Part shown: piece by piece, positions 25,009-33,186 of the stretch
Layout: each line of letters opens with the position of its first letter
Numbering within the stretch: position 1 is the first letter of the stretch
Origin: Sphingobacteriales bacterium
GTDB lineage: Bacteria; Bacteroidota; Bacteroidia; Chitinophagales; Chitinophagaceae
Length of the DNA: 39,029 nucleotides
NCBI GenBank assembly: GCA_016185185.1
Contig: JACPOD010000027.1
Coordinates: forward strand, 1-39,029
Reading direction: 5' to 3'
Notes under the pieces: model-generated
Database searches by the model: none
What the model was told of the DNA's origin: nothing
What the model saw: the letters and a program-made list of their open reading frames with translations, nothing else
Program-made: the position numbers and the translations under genes

Positions 25009-25422
25009 ATGAAGAAAACACATATTATAGTTCTGGTTTTAATTGCTGCGGCTGTTGGTTACATGATTATGACCATGGGCAGCCTCTCTACGTATGAAAC
25101 AATTGCTTCAGCCAGGCAAAAGCAGGGGAAATTTGTACATGTAATTGCCCGGTTGGATAAAACGCAACCCGTTGAGTACGACCAGGTAAAAGACCCCAAT
25201 TACCTGAGTTTTGTGGCTATGGATTCCCTCGGCAATAAAGCCAAAGTAATTTTCCACAGTCCTAAACCTCCGGAGCTGGAGCAGAGCGAACGTATTGTTA
25301 TGAAAGGAAAGATGCAGGGAGATGTTTTTGAGTGTAAAGACATTTTATTAAAATGCCCTTCCAAGTATAAAGACGATCCTAAAAATGTGCAAAAAAGTTT
25401 AAATCAAAACACCCAGCAGTAA
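25009..25422 (+). CDS. ccmE: cytochrome c maturation protein CcmE, Cys type
   Basis: CcmE is the membrane-anchored haem chaperone of System I cytochrome c maturation. The 137-residue protein has an N-terminal membrane anchor (residues 5-23) and the small OB-fold: VHVIARLDKTQPVEYD, NYLSFVAMDSLGNKAKVIFHSPKPPELEQSERIVMKGKMQGDVFEC. Where the classic family has a haem-attaching His (HxxxY), this protein has C116-P-S-K-Y120, the CxxxY variant known from some bacterial and archaeal CcmE proteins. It is followed three bases later by ccmF. CcmABCD are not next to the pair, so this is a split locus. Confidence 0.9.
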   Translation: MKKTHIIVLVLIAAAVGYMIMTMGSLSTYETIASARQKQGKFVHVIARLDKTQPVEYDQVKDPNYLSFVAMDSLGNKAKVIFHSPKPPELEQSERIVMKGKMQGDVFECKDILLKCPSKYKDDPKNVQKSLNQNTQQ

Positions 25423-25425
25423 TTC

Positions 25426-27840
25426 ATGCAATATATTGGCGAACGTTTACTCCCCGGTCAGCTAGGTCATTTTTTTGTGATTCTTTCTTTGGTTGCTTCC
25501 CTTGTGGCATCCATTGCTTATTTTAAATCTACCCAAAGTGTTGCTATTCCTGACAAAGAAAGCTGGAAAAAAATTGCAAGGATCGCTTTTGGATTGGATG
25601 TAGTTTCTGTGTTTGCTGTTTTCGGGATATTACTTTTTTTAATCAACAGCCATTATTTTGAGTATTTCTACATTTATAAAAATTCCAGTTACGAACTACA
25701 GCCTCAATATATTTTAAGTTGTTTGTGGAGTGCCAGTGAAGGAAGTTTTCTTTTGTGGACCTTGTGGCATGCCGTACTGGGAAGCATTTTAATTTTTAAA
25801 GCAAAAGAATGGGAAGCTCCTGTAATGACTGTTGTTTCTTTTGCACAATTATGTTTGGCCACCATGTTGCTGGGCATTTATTTTTTTGGAAAGAAAGTAG
25901 GAGCCAGTCCTTTTGCACTCTTCCGGGAGCAAATGCCTGACCTTCCATTATTCGCAGCAAAAGATTATGTAACTAAAATAAATGATGGCAATGGTTTAAA
26001 TCCATTGCTTCAAAATTATTGGATGGTTATTCATCCACCTGTGTTGTTTCTTGGTTTTGCTTCAACCATAGTACCGTTTGCATATGGTATTGCTGGCTTA
26101 TGGACAAAAAAGTTTGGTGAGGTAATGAAAGCCGCATTACCCTGGGCATTGTTCAGTGCTGGTATTCTTGGATTAGGAATTATGATGGGTGCTGCCTGGG
26201 CTTATGAATCGTTAACGTTTGGTGGATACTGGGCCTGGGACCCGGTTGAAAATGCATCCCTTGTTCCATGGATTGTTCTTGTATGTGGAATACATACATT
26301 GCTCGCATACCGGTCAACGGGTCATTCGTTAAGAGCCACACATTTATTTTTTATTATCCAGTTTCTTTTAATTCTTTATTCAACTTTTTTAACACGAAGC
26401 GGAATTCTGGGTGATACTTCAGTACACTCTTTTGCTGATTTAGGGATGAATATGCAATTATTATTATTCGTCCTGGTCTTTTTATTCCCTGCCTTTATTT
26501 TATTTTTTGTTCGCTATAAACAAATCCCGGCAATACATAAAGAAGAAAGTATCAGCTCAAGGGAATTCTGGTTGTTTGTTGGTTCCCTTGTTTTGTTTTT
26601 ATCTGCTGTTTACATCATTGCTTATACTTCCTTACCGGTTTTTAATAAAGTAGTGGACAGTAAAAAAGCTTTGGGTGAAGACCAGGAATATACTTATAAC
26701 AGGGTATTGGTACTGGTAGCGGTTATAATAGGGTTGCTTACTGCAGTTACGCAATATCTTAAATACAAAAGTACTACCCGAAAGTTTTTATTGAGTAAAA
26801 TTGGTTTACCCACAATAATTGCGCTGATCATTTCTGTTTTGATAAGCGTTTTTGGCGATATACATTATCAAAAATTTGGAATTGGATATCTTACTGCTAT
26901 CCATATTGCTTTATTTGCAGCAGTTTATTCTGCCATAGCCAATGCCACGTATATCTGGACAGGAATGAAAGGCGATCTTTTAAAGGCCGGGGCATCAGTT
27001 GCCCACGTTGGTTTTGCCCTGAGCCTGGTTGGAATACTTATATCCTCTTCCAAAAAAGAAGTAATTAGTTTTAATACTTCGGGTATCATGATGAATTTTG
27101 GTTCGCAAAGTGCTGAGGATCCGAAAGAAAACTTAACGCTGGTAAAAGGCCAGCCAATGAGCATGAACCAGTACCGTGTAAATTATGTTAAGGATACTTT
27201 TTTTGCCGGTGACCCCAAGCGTTATTTTGAAATCAATTTTCAAAACAAGAATGGTAAGGAAAATTTTAACCTCTATCCGAATGCATTTATAAATTATAAA
27301 GGCAATAGTGGCTTAATGGCCAACCCCGATTCAAGACATTACTGGAATAAGGATATTTTTACCTATATCACTTCATTACCTGATCCCGAAAAAAATAAAG
27401 ACACATCAACTTATCGTGATAAGCTGGTAAAGCAGGGCGAAAAACTATTTTATTCGTCAGGTTACTTTACCGTTGATTCTGTTACGTCTTTAAATGAAAG
27501 AGAAAGAATTAATACTTCTGCTGCTGATTCGTTGGTGGCATTAAAAATATCGGTACATGGAAAAGACAGCTCCAATTATCTTGCCCTTCCGTTACTTGTT
27601 TATTCAAAAGGTAATATCTCAGTCATTCCGGATACTGTTATAGCACAAAATATTTCCTTACGGTTAAATGCCATTACACCAGAAGGGATTAATATTGGTG
27701 TTAAAGAATCTGACTCATTACTGCAATATGTAACGCTTAAAGCTTATGTATTCCCCATGATCAATATTTTATGGCTGGGTGTAATTATAATGGTTATTGG
27801 ATTCTTTATGTCCATGTGGAGACGATTTAAAGGTGTTTGA
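25426..27840 (+). CDS. ccmF: cytochrome c haem-lyase subunit CcmF
   Basis: The 804-residue integral membrane protein is the haem lyase of System I, which joins haem delivered by CcmE to CxxCH apocytochromes in the periplasm. It has about 14 or more membrane segments. The WWD-type haem-handling motif GGYWAWDPVENASLVPW is present at about residue 265, and likely haem-ligand His regions are visible as WMVIHPPVLFLGF and in RSGILGDTSVHSF. A periplasmic domain (about 560-770) precedes the last membrane segment, as usual for CcmF. Length and order match the family in Bacteroidota. It shares a transcript with ccmE. Confidence 0.95.
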   Translation: MQYIGERLLPGQLGHFFVILSLVASLVASIAYFKSTQSVAIPDKESWKKIARIAFGLDVVSVFAVFGILLFLINSHYFEYFYIYKNSSYELQPQYILSCLWSASEGSFLLWTLWHAVLGSILIFKAKEWEAPVMTVVSFAQLCLATMLLGIYFFGKKVGASPFALFREQMPDLPLFAAKDYVTKINDGNGLNPLLQNYWMVIHPPVLFLGFASTIVPFAYGIAGLWTKKFGEVMKAALPWALFSAGILGLGIMMGAAWAYESLTFGGYWAWDPVENASLVPWIVLVCGIHTLLAYRSTGHSLRATHLFFIIQFLLILYSTFLTRSGILGDTSVHSFADLGMNMQLLLFVLVFLFPAFILFFVRYKQIPAIHKEESISSREFWLFVGSLVLFLSAVYIIAYTSLPVFNKVVDSKKALGEDQEYTYNRVLVLVAVIIGLLTAVTQYLKYKSTTRKFLLSKIGLPTIIALIISVLISVFGDIHYQKFGIGYLTAIHIALFAAVYSAIANATYIWTGMKGDLLKAGASVAHVGFALSLVGILISSSKKEVISFNTSGIMMNFGSQSAEDPKENLTLVKGQPMSMNQYRVNYVKDTFFAGDPKRYFEINFQNKNGKENFNLYPNAFINYKGNSGLMANPDSRHYWNKDIFTYITSLPDPEKNKDTSTYRDKLVKQGEKLFYSSGYFTVDSVTSLNERERINTSAADSLVALKISVHGKDSSNYLALPLLVYSKGNISVIPDTVIAQNISLRLNAITPEGINIGVKESDSLLQYVTLKAYVFPMINILWLGVIIMVIGFFMSMWRRFKGV

Positions 27841-27946
27841 ATTTAAAACAACAAGTAACCGTTCTATATTTAATGCGAAAAATAAGCATCGATTTTAACA
27901 GCTTTCTTGTCTTTATTCTCAAATAGATTTTCTATTTTTATAATGG

Positions 27947-28618
27947 ATGCTTTCGCAGCTTAAAACATATCATCTCACCTTACTACTATTGATCCTTGCC
28001 CAAACAAGTGTAAAAGCCCAGCAGGACAGTAGTTTGCACAAACAAAAATTTGGTGTTAATGACACACTGGTGGTTCCTGTATTTAATTATAACGGGGAAT
28101 TACTTTCATACAGGGAATTGCCGGATGTAACAGTTTGTAATTGCAGTGAAGAAAAATTGAAAAAAATAGCTGCAGAATGGACAAGGTTACGCAATGCTGT
28201 GTATGTTACCTATCCGTATGCAGTAGCAGCCGGAAAAGTATTTAATGATGTAAATGCCCATCTGCAAAATATTGAAGGGCGAAGAGAACGGAAAGCCTAC
28301 ATCAAAAGCCGTGAAAAAGAATTAAAGGAAGAATTTTCCGATAAACTGCAAGACTTATCCGTTTACCAGGGAAAGGTTTTAATGAAACTAATTTACAGGG
28401 AAACAAATAATGATTGCTACGAAATTATTAAAGAAATGAAAGGTGGCTTTACTGCCCGTTTCTGGCAAACAGTAGCATTTTTCTTTGGGGCCAATCTAAA
28501 ACAGGAATACAAACCGGAAGATGATAGTTTTGACCGGCAAATCTCCCTGATATTAAAAGACCTTGAAACATCTTCATGGGGGTATTATTACCGTAACTAC
28601 AGTTATGGCAGTCGCTAA
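27947..28618 (+). CDS. secreted DUF4294 protein
   Basis: The 223-residue protein begins with a signal peptide (cleavage near VKAQ, residue 25). The rest matches DUF4294, a Bacteroidota family of unknown function: VPVFNYNGELLSYRELPDVTV, TRLRNAVYVTYPYAVAAGKVFND, a long charged helix (ERKAYIKSREKELKEEFSDKL), then QGKVLMKLIYRETNNDCYEIIKEMKGGFTARFWQTVAFFFGANLKQEYKPEDD. This last block is its signature. It lies 106 bases downstream of ccmF and 37 bases upstream of bshB1. Confidence 0.85.
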   Translation: MLSQLKTYHLTLLLLILAQTSVKAQQDSSLHKQKFGVNDTLVVPVFNYNGELLSYRELPDVTVCNCSEEKLKKIAAEWTRLRNAVYVTYPYAVAAGKVFNDVNAHLQNIEGRRERKAYIKSREKELKEEFSDKLQDLSVYQGKVLMKLIYRETNNDCYEIIKEMKGGFTARFWQTVAFFFGANLKQEYKPEDDSFDRQISLILKDLETSSWGYYYRNYSYGSR

Positions 28619-28655
28619 AAAACGCATTCATTACCTTTGACAATATTTTTTTCAA

Positions 28656-29390
28656 ATGAAATTAGATCTATTAGCTATTGGTGTTCATCCGGATGATGTG
28701 GAACTGGGTTGCTCCGGTACGATTATAAACGAAGTGAAAAGAGGAAAGAGAGTAGGAGTGGTTGATCTTACTCAAGGCGAGTTGGGTACGAGAGGAAACA
28801 TTGACACAAGATACCAGGAAGCCGCCGCCGCTGGTATCATCATGGGAATATCGGTTCGTGAAAACCTGCGGATGCGGGATGGCTTTTTTGTAAACGATGA
28901 AGCACATCAACTACAACTCATCAAAATCATTCGCAAGTATAAGCCGGACGTTGTGATTGGTAATGCAATTACAGATCGTCACCCGGATCATGGCCGTGCC
29001 TGTAAGTTGATTGAAGACGCCTGTTTTTATGCTGGTTTGGCCAAAGTGGAAACAAAAGATGATGATGGAAAAGCACAGGAAAAATGGCGACCCGCTTACG
29101 TACTGCATTATATCCAGGATCGCTATATAGAACCGCACTTGATCATTGACATCAGTGATGTTTTTGAGCAACGTATGAAAGCGATTGAAGCCTACAGTAC
29201 ACAATTTAAAAGCATCGGAGATGAAGAAGGTCCGCAGACCTATATATCTTCACCTGCATTTTATGAAAGTGTAGTAGCCCGGGCAAGAATGCTTGGTAAA
29301 CGCATTGGAGTTAAGTATGCTGAGGGCTTTACTTCAGATAAAAAAATCGGCATCAGTAACCTGGATGCGTTGATCAAAATTGAAACATAG
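28656..29390 (+). CDS. bshB1: bacillithiol biosynthesis deacetylase BshB1
   Basis: BshB1 removes the acetyl group from GlcNAc-malate in the second step of bacillithiol synthesis. It is a zinc enzyme of the PIG-L/LmbE fold. The 244-residue protein starts with LDLLAIGVHPDDVELGCSGT (the HPDD metal motif), then GELGTRGNIDTRYQEA (the typical GTRG segment), and DRHPDHGRA with the third metal His. The C-terminus has GVKYAEGF, usual for BshB1. It follows the DUF4294 gene by 37 bases. With the BstA-like gene at 15.4 kb it indicates that the organism uses bacillithiol. BshA and BshC are not in the window. Confidence 0.95.
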   Translation: MKLDLLAIGVHPDDVELGCSGTIINEVKRGKRVGVVDLTQGELGTRGNIDTRYQEAAAAGIIMGISVRENLRMRDGFFVNDEAHQLQLIKIIRKYKPDVVIGNAITDRHPDHGRACKLIEDACFYAGLAKVETKDDDGKAQEKWRPAYVLHYIQDRYIEPHLIIDISDVFEQRMKAIEAYSTQFKSIGDEEGPQTYISSPAFYESVVARARMLGKRIGVKYAEGFTSDKKIGISNLDALIKIET

Positions 29391-29452
29391 CTCAACAAAG
29401 TTCAGGATATACTACCGGGTATAAGTTTTTAGGGTATTCGGCAATATAAACG

Positions 29453-29460
29453 TACCTTTG
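29453..29460 (+). promoter_or_regulatory. -7 promoter box of the desaturase gene
   Basis: TACCTTTG fits TAnnTTTG. It ends 29 bases before the ATG at 29490. A TTTTT tract at 29426-29430 may be the -33 element. Confidence 0.55.
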
Positions 29461-29489
29461 CCCATCATTTATTTATTTAAATTCAGTAC

Positions 29490-30557
29490 ATGTCAGTTCC
29501 AAAGTTTTCCAATATCCCCAACTCCTTCCATGCAGAGTTAAAGAAAAGAGTTTCTGATTATTTTAATGAAGTAGGCAAATCAACTACCGGTAATTACAGC
29601 CTTTTTATTAAGGCGGTAATATTGATGGTTGTTTTTGTGTTTACTTACATCCATTTAGTATTTTTTACCCCCAATGTTTTTTGGCAGGTAATGGAAAGTG
29701 TGCTGTTAGGCGGGGTTGTGGCCGCCATAGGTTTTAATGTAATGCACGATGGGGCACACGGCAGTTTTAGCAAATACAAATGGGTAAATACACTGGCCGC
29801 TTTTTCGCTGAACATGCTGGGTGGCAACAGTTTTATGTGGAATATGAAGCATAATGTTATACATCATGCCTACACTAATATTGACGGGTTGGACGATGAT
29901 ATCGATATTCAACCATGGATGCGGATGAGCTCTACACAAAAAAGATATAAGCTGCACAAATACCAGCACCTGTATTTCTGGATATTATATTCACTGCTGT
30001 ATATCTTTTGGATCTTTGTACTGGACTATCAAAAATATTTTAAAAGCAAGATCGGTAATATGGAATTAAAGACCATGAGTATAAAAGATCATATTATTTT
30101 CTGGGCTTTTAAATTATTTCACCTCTTTATATTTGTTGGCCTCCCCATCTATATGGTAGGGTTTGAATCATGGGTTATCAGCTTTTTAATTTTCACCCTT
30201 GTGGCTGGTTTTGTGTTAAGCATTGTTTTCCAGTTAGCACATACGGTAGAACATACTTCTTTTCCCATGCCAAATGAAGTTACCGGTAAACTGGATGATG
30301 AATGGGCCATACACCAGTTAAAAACTACAGCCAACTTTGCTACTAAAAATAAATTGGTCAGCTGGTTGGTTGGTGGATTGAATTTTCAGATAGAACATCA
30401 TTTATTCCCTAAAATATCACACGTTCATTATCCTGCTATCAGCAAGATCATTAAACAAGCCTGCCAGGAATATGGCATTGCCTATATTGAATACCCCAGA
30501 GTACGGTATGCAGTAGCATCGCATGTTGCTTTTTTAAGACAGATGGGAAGAAAATAA
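29490..30557 (+). CDS. membrane fatty acid (acyl-CoA/acyl-lipid) desaturase
   Basis: The 355-residue protein is a di-iron membrane desaturase. Its three histidine boxes are HDGAH (86-90), HNVIHH (121-126) and QIEHH (about 307-311); an additional QLAHTVEHTSF lies between the last two. The QxxHH third box is typical of front-end desaturases, but no cytochrome b5 domain is fused. There are about four membrane segments (38-62, 73-92, 145-165, and 190-240 as two). It would introduce a double bond into membrane fatty acids, helping fluidity control. It has its own promoter box and a strong terminator, so it is probably monocistronic. Confidence 0.92.
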   Translation: MSVPKFSNIPNSFHAELKKRVSDYFNEVGKSTTGNYSLFIKAVILMVVFVFTYIHLVFFTPNVFWQVMESVLLGGVVAAIGFNVMHDGAHGSFSKYKWVNTLAAFSLNMLGGNSFMWNMKHNVIHHAYTNIDGLDDDIDIQPWMRMSSTQKRYKLHKYQHLYFWILYSLLYIFWIFVLDYQKYFKSKIGNMELKTMSIKDHIIFWAFKLFHLFIFVGLPIYMVGFESWVISFLIFTLVAGFVLSIVFQLAHTVEHTSFPMPNEVTGKLDDEWAIHQLKTTANFATKNKLVSWLVGGLNFQIEHHLFPKISHVHYPAISKIIKQACQEYGIAYIEYPRVRYAVASHVAFLRQMGRK

Positions 30558-30579
30558 TTAAAAAATAAGTCAGTTAGAT

Positions 30580-30632
30580 AGCCCGAAAGAAAGTTACTTA
30601 AAAGAACTTCATCTTTCGGGCTTTCGCTTTTT
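30580..30632 (+). terminator. terminator after the desaturase gene
   Basis: An eleven-base-pair stem AGCCCGAAAGA / TCTTTCGGGCT encloses a second short stem (AAGTT / AACTT). It is followed by a T-rich tail (CTTTTT). Confidence 0.75.
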
Positions 30633-30652
30633 AAGACTTGACGACTTTCCGC

Positions 30653-30660
30653 TATTTTTG
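30653..30660 (+). promoter_or_regulatory. -7 promoter box of aguB
   Basis: TATTTTTG fits TAnnTTTG and ends 17 bases before the aguB ATG, giving a leader of about ten bases. Confidence 0.5.
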
Positions 30661-30677
30661 CGGCTCAATAATTTACC

Positions 30678-31553
30678 ATGAGTAAAGTAAACATTGGATT
30701 GGTACAAATGACTTGTACCGGTAATAAGGAAGAAAATCTGCAAAAAGCGATTGCTAAAACAAGAGAAGCAGCTGCAAAAGGTGCACAAATTGTTTGTCTG
30801 CAGGAATTATTTACTTCCCTTTATTTCTGTGATGTAGAGGATTATGAAAATTTTAAACTGGCAGAACCAATTCCGGGGCCATCCACCGATGCACTAAGCG
30901 CTGTTGCAAAAGAATTGGGTGTGGTTATCATTGCTTCTTTATTTGAAAAACGTACACAGGGAATTTATCACAATACAACAGCGGTGTTAGATGCAGACGG
31001 AACTTATTCAGGCAAATACCGTAAAATGCATATTCCGGATGATCCTGCTTATTATGAGAAATTTTATTTTACTCCCGGAGACCTTGGCTATAAAGTATTC
31101 AAAACAAAGTTTACAACTTTTGGAGTATTGATCTGCTGGGATCAATGGTACCCAGAAGCAGCAAGAATTACTTCCTTGATGGGTGCAGAAATATTATTTT
31201 ATCCAACAGCAATAGGTTGGGCAACATCACAGGATGAAGCAACGAATACAGAACAATACAATGCCTGGCAGACCATTCAGAGAAGTCATGCCGTAGCCAA
31301 TGGGGTGCATGTAGTGAGTGTAAACCGTGTTGGTATGGAGCAAAATGGAGCCATGAAGTTCTGGGGTGGTTCTTTTGTAAGTAATCCGTTCGGAAGTTTA
31401 CTCTATAATGCCTCACATGAACAAGAAGAAACTACGGTAGTAGAAATTGATACTGCTAAAACGGACAGTTACCGCACACACTGGCCTTTTATGCGTGACA
31501 GAAGAATTGATTCGTACCAACCTATTACAAAAAGATTTATTGATGAAGAGTGA
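30678..31553 (+). CDS. aguB: N-carbamoylputrescine amidohydrolase
   Basis: This nitrilase-fold enzyme splits N-carbamoylputrescine to putrescine, CO2 and ammonia. The catalytic triad is visible: E43 (CLQELF), K116 (KYRKMHIPDDP) and C153 (LICWDQWYPEAAR). The segments YYEKFYFTPGD and the C-terminal HWPFMRDRRID(S)Y are characteristic of AguB. The length of 291 residues is normal. Its partner aguA lies 460 bases downstream on the same strand, with an S23 gene and two repeat arms in between. In related genomes aguB and aguA are usually immediate neighbours. Confidence 0.95.
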   Translation: MSKVNIGLVQMTCTGNKEENLQKAIAKTREAAAKGAQIVCLQELFTSLYFCDVEDYENFKLAEPIPGPSTDALSAVAKELGVVIIASLFEKRTQGIYHNTTAVLDADGTYSGKYRKMHIPDDPAYYEKFYFTPGDLGYKVFKTKFTTFGVLICWDQWYPEAARITSLMGAEILFYPTAIGWATSQDEATNTEQYNAWQTIQRSHAVANGVHVVSVNRVGMEQNGAMKFWGGSFVSNPFGSLLYNASHEQEETTVVEIDTAKTDSYRTHWPFMRDRRIDSYQPITKRFIDEE

Positions 31554-31558
31554 ATCAA

Positions 31559-31590
31559 GACGGAAAGTCGGCAAGTCCGAAAGACCAAAA
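31559..31590 (+). repeat. octamer repeat arm (purine-rich) after aguB
   Basis: Four eight-base units: GACGGAAA, GTCGGCAA, GTCCGAAA, GACCAAAA. It begins five bases after the aguB stop. It is the inverted complement of the arm at 32028-32067 and shares its units with the hairpin at 33100-33186. Confidence 0.82.
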
Positions 31591-31633
31591 CTATCACTTA
31601 GGAAATTATAAGTAACCTTTAAAATCGTAAATC

Positions 31634-31987
31634 ATGTCATTCAAATTTGAAAAACTGATTGTTTGGCAAAAAGCTATTGATCTTGCAGATGAAATAGATA
31701 AGTTAACGAAAAAATTTCCTAAAAGTGAATTGTATATCCTTACATCGCAAATAAAAAGAGCTGCTGATTCGGTTTCATTAAATATTGCAGAAGGTTCAAC
31801 TGGTCAAACCAATCCGGAATTCAGTAAATTCCCGGGATATTCATTACGTTCAAATATTGAGGTAGTTGGTTGTATATTCCTGGCACAACGGCGGGGCTAC
31901 ATAAATCAGGAGTTGTTTGATAAAATTTATAAAATGTGCGAGGAAATTTTAGTAATGATTAATTCATTACGAAAGACATTAAACTAA
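31634..31987 (+). CDS. four-helix-bundle protein of the S23 (23S rRNA IVS protein) family
   Basis: The 117-residue protein matches the S23 / IVP family: FEKLIVWQKAIDLADEI at the start, LTSQIKRAADSVSLNIAEGSTG in the middle, and LRSNIEVVGCIFLAQRRGYI. It is all-helical and thought to assemble as a pentameric bundle; relatives include the Avd accessory protein of diversity-generating retroelements. The family was first found encoded in intervening sequences of 23S rRNA, where the ORF lies in the loop of a hairpin. Here it lies between aguB and aguA, bracketed by inverted octamer arms at 31559-31590 and 32028-32067, which is the same geometry. The molecular function is unknown; nucleic-acid binding is suggested by its basic surface residues and by the family. 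Confidence 0.9.
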   Translation: MSFKFEKLIVWQKAIDLADEIDKLTKKFPKSELYILTSQIKRAADSVSLNIAEGSTGQTNPEFSKFPGYSLRSNIEVVGCIFLAQRRGYINQELFDKIYKMCEEILVMINSLRKTLN

Positions 31988-32014
31988 TAATTTTCAATTA
32001 CAGGTAATATACTT

Positions 32015-33100
32015 ATGAATAAATCTCTTTCTGACTTTCCGCCTTCCGGACTTCCGGACTTTCAAACTCCTAAACAATCAGGTTATTATTTTCCTGCAGA
32101 ATTTGCACCGCATACTGCTACCTGGTTAAGCTGGCCGCACAAAGAAGCTTCCTGGCCTGGAAAAATTCATACGATCTTTCCATCATATACACAGTTTGTA
32201 AAAGAATTGACAAAAGGTGAAAAGGTGAACATTAATGTGGCAGATGAAACAATGAAGAATTTTGCAATTGGCCATTTACAAAATAGCGGTGTTGATCTGA
32301 GTAAAGTTGAGTTCTTCTTTCATCCCACCAACGATGCCTGGTGCCGTGATCATGGCCCGGCTTTTTTGATCAATCCAAATGCTGAACAAAAGAAAGTGAT
32401 TGTTGACTGGAACTATAATGCATGGGGCAATAAATATCCTCCTTATGATTTAGATGATGTGATCCCAACGTTGATTGCCAAACATTATAACATACCCGTT
32501 TATTATCCTGGTATCATAATGGAAGGTGGTTCTGTTGATTTTAATGGTAAAGGAACGGTGATGACTTCAACAGCCTGTTTATTAAATCCCAATCGTAATC
32601 CGCATTTAAATCAGGGGCAAATAGAGGAATATTTGTGTGATTATTACGGAGTGGAACAAGTGCTGTGGGTAGATGAAGGAATTGTAGGTGACGATACGGA
32701 TGGACATATTGATGATACCGTTCGGTTTGTAAATGAGGACACTGTTATTGCTGTAGTAGAAGAAAATAAGAATGATGAAAATTATGAATTGCTTCAGCAT
32801 AATTTGAAACAGCTGAAACAAATGCGCTTGCTGAATGGCAAACAATTAAACATTGTGGAACTTTTGATGCCGGATGAACTGATCTATGAAGACCAGCGCC
32901 TGCCTTGTGCTTACGGTAATTTTTATATTGCTAACAAATCAGTAATCGTACCCACATTCAGAAGCAAGAAAGATGATAAAGCATTACAGGTTGTACAATC
33001 CTGCTTTCCTGACAGGGAAGTGGTTGGAATTGACTCCACAGATATTATTTGGGGATTGGGAAGTTTTCACTGCCTGAGTCAGCAGGAACCTGCAATATAG
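32015..33100 (+). CDS. aguA: agmatine deiminase
   Basis: The enzyme converts agmatine to N-carbamoylputrescine, the substrate of AguB. It is a member of the guanidino-group-modifying superfamily. Landmarks are PAEFAPHTATWLSWPHKEASWPG, NDAWCRDHGPAFLIN, IMEGGSVDFNGKGT, DDTDGHIDDTVRFV and the catalytic Cys in WGLGSFHCLSQQ (C353). Homologues usually begin close to the TPKQSGYYFPAEF part. Here the first 17 residues, including SDFPPSGLPDF, are encoded by the octamer repeat arm at 32028-32067, so the N-terminus has been lengthened by the repeat. The stop codon TAG shares its last base with the next repeat arm. Confidence 0.95.
   Translation: MNKSLSDFPPSGLPDFQTPKQSGYYFPAEFAPHTATWLSWPHKEASWPGKIHTIFPSYTQFVKELTKGEKVNINVADETMKNFAIGHLQNSGVDLSKVEFFFHPTNDAWCRDHGPAFLINPNAEQKKVIVDWNYNAWGNKYPPYDLDDVIPTLIAKHYNIPVYYPGIIMEGGSVDFNGKGTVMTSTACLLNPNRNPHLNQGQIEEYLCDYYGVEQVLWVDEGIVGDDTDGHIDDTVRFVNEDTVIAVVEENKNDENYELLQHNLKQLKQMRLLNGKQLNIVELLMPDELIYEDQRLPCAYGNFYIANKSVIVPTFRSKKDDKALQVVQSCFPDREVVGIDSTDIIWGLGSFHCLSQQEPAI
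32028..32067 (+). repeat. octamer repeat arm (pyrimidine-rich) inside the start of aguA
   Basis: Five eight-base units: TTTCTGAC, TTTCCGCC, TTCCGGAC, TTCCGGAC, TTTCAAAC. They are inverted copies of the units at 31559-31590 (about 20 of 28 bases pair). They begin 13 bases after the aguA ATG and are translated as part of it. Confidence 0.82.
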
Positions 33101-33186
33101 TCGGGAAGACGGAAAGACGGGAAGTCAGAAAGTAATAAAGTATTTTGCTGCTAATTTCTTTCTTTCCGGCTTACTGACTTTCGGAC
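33100..33186. repeat. octamer hairpin: four units, 23-base spacer, four units
   Basis: The left arm (33100-33131) has GTCGGGAA, GACGGAAA, GACGGGAA, GTCAGAAA; its first base is the last base of the aguA stop. The right arm (33155-33186) has TTTCTTTC, TTTCCGGC, TTACTGAC, TTTCGGAC, with a further TTCCGGAA after it. The unit family is that of the arms around the S23 gene. The right arm contains the TAA stop (33171-33173) of the convergent methyltransferase gene. Confidence 0.88.

Noticed and set aside
31634-31987. Diversity-generating retroelement with the S23-like gene as Avd
   Set aside because: No reverse transcriptase, template repeat or variable repeat is found nearby; the protein fits the wider S23 family.
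23799-33100. A single polyamine gene cluster from the arginase-family gene to aguA
   Set aside because: The arginase-family gene is on the other strand, 5.8 kb away, separated by cytochrome maturation, bacillithiol and desaturase genes. Its substrate is not certain.
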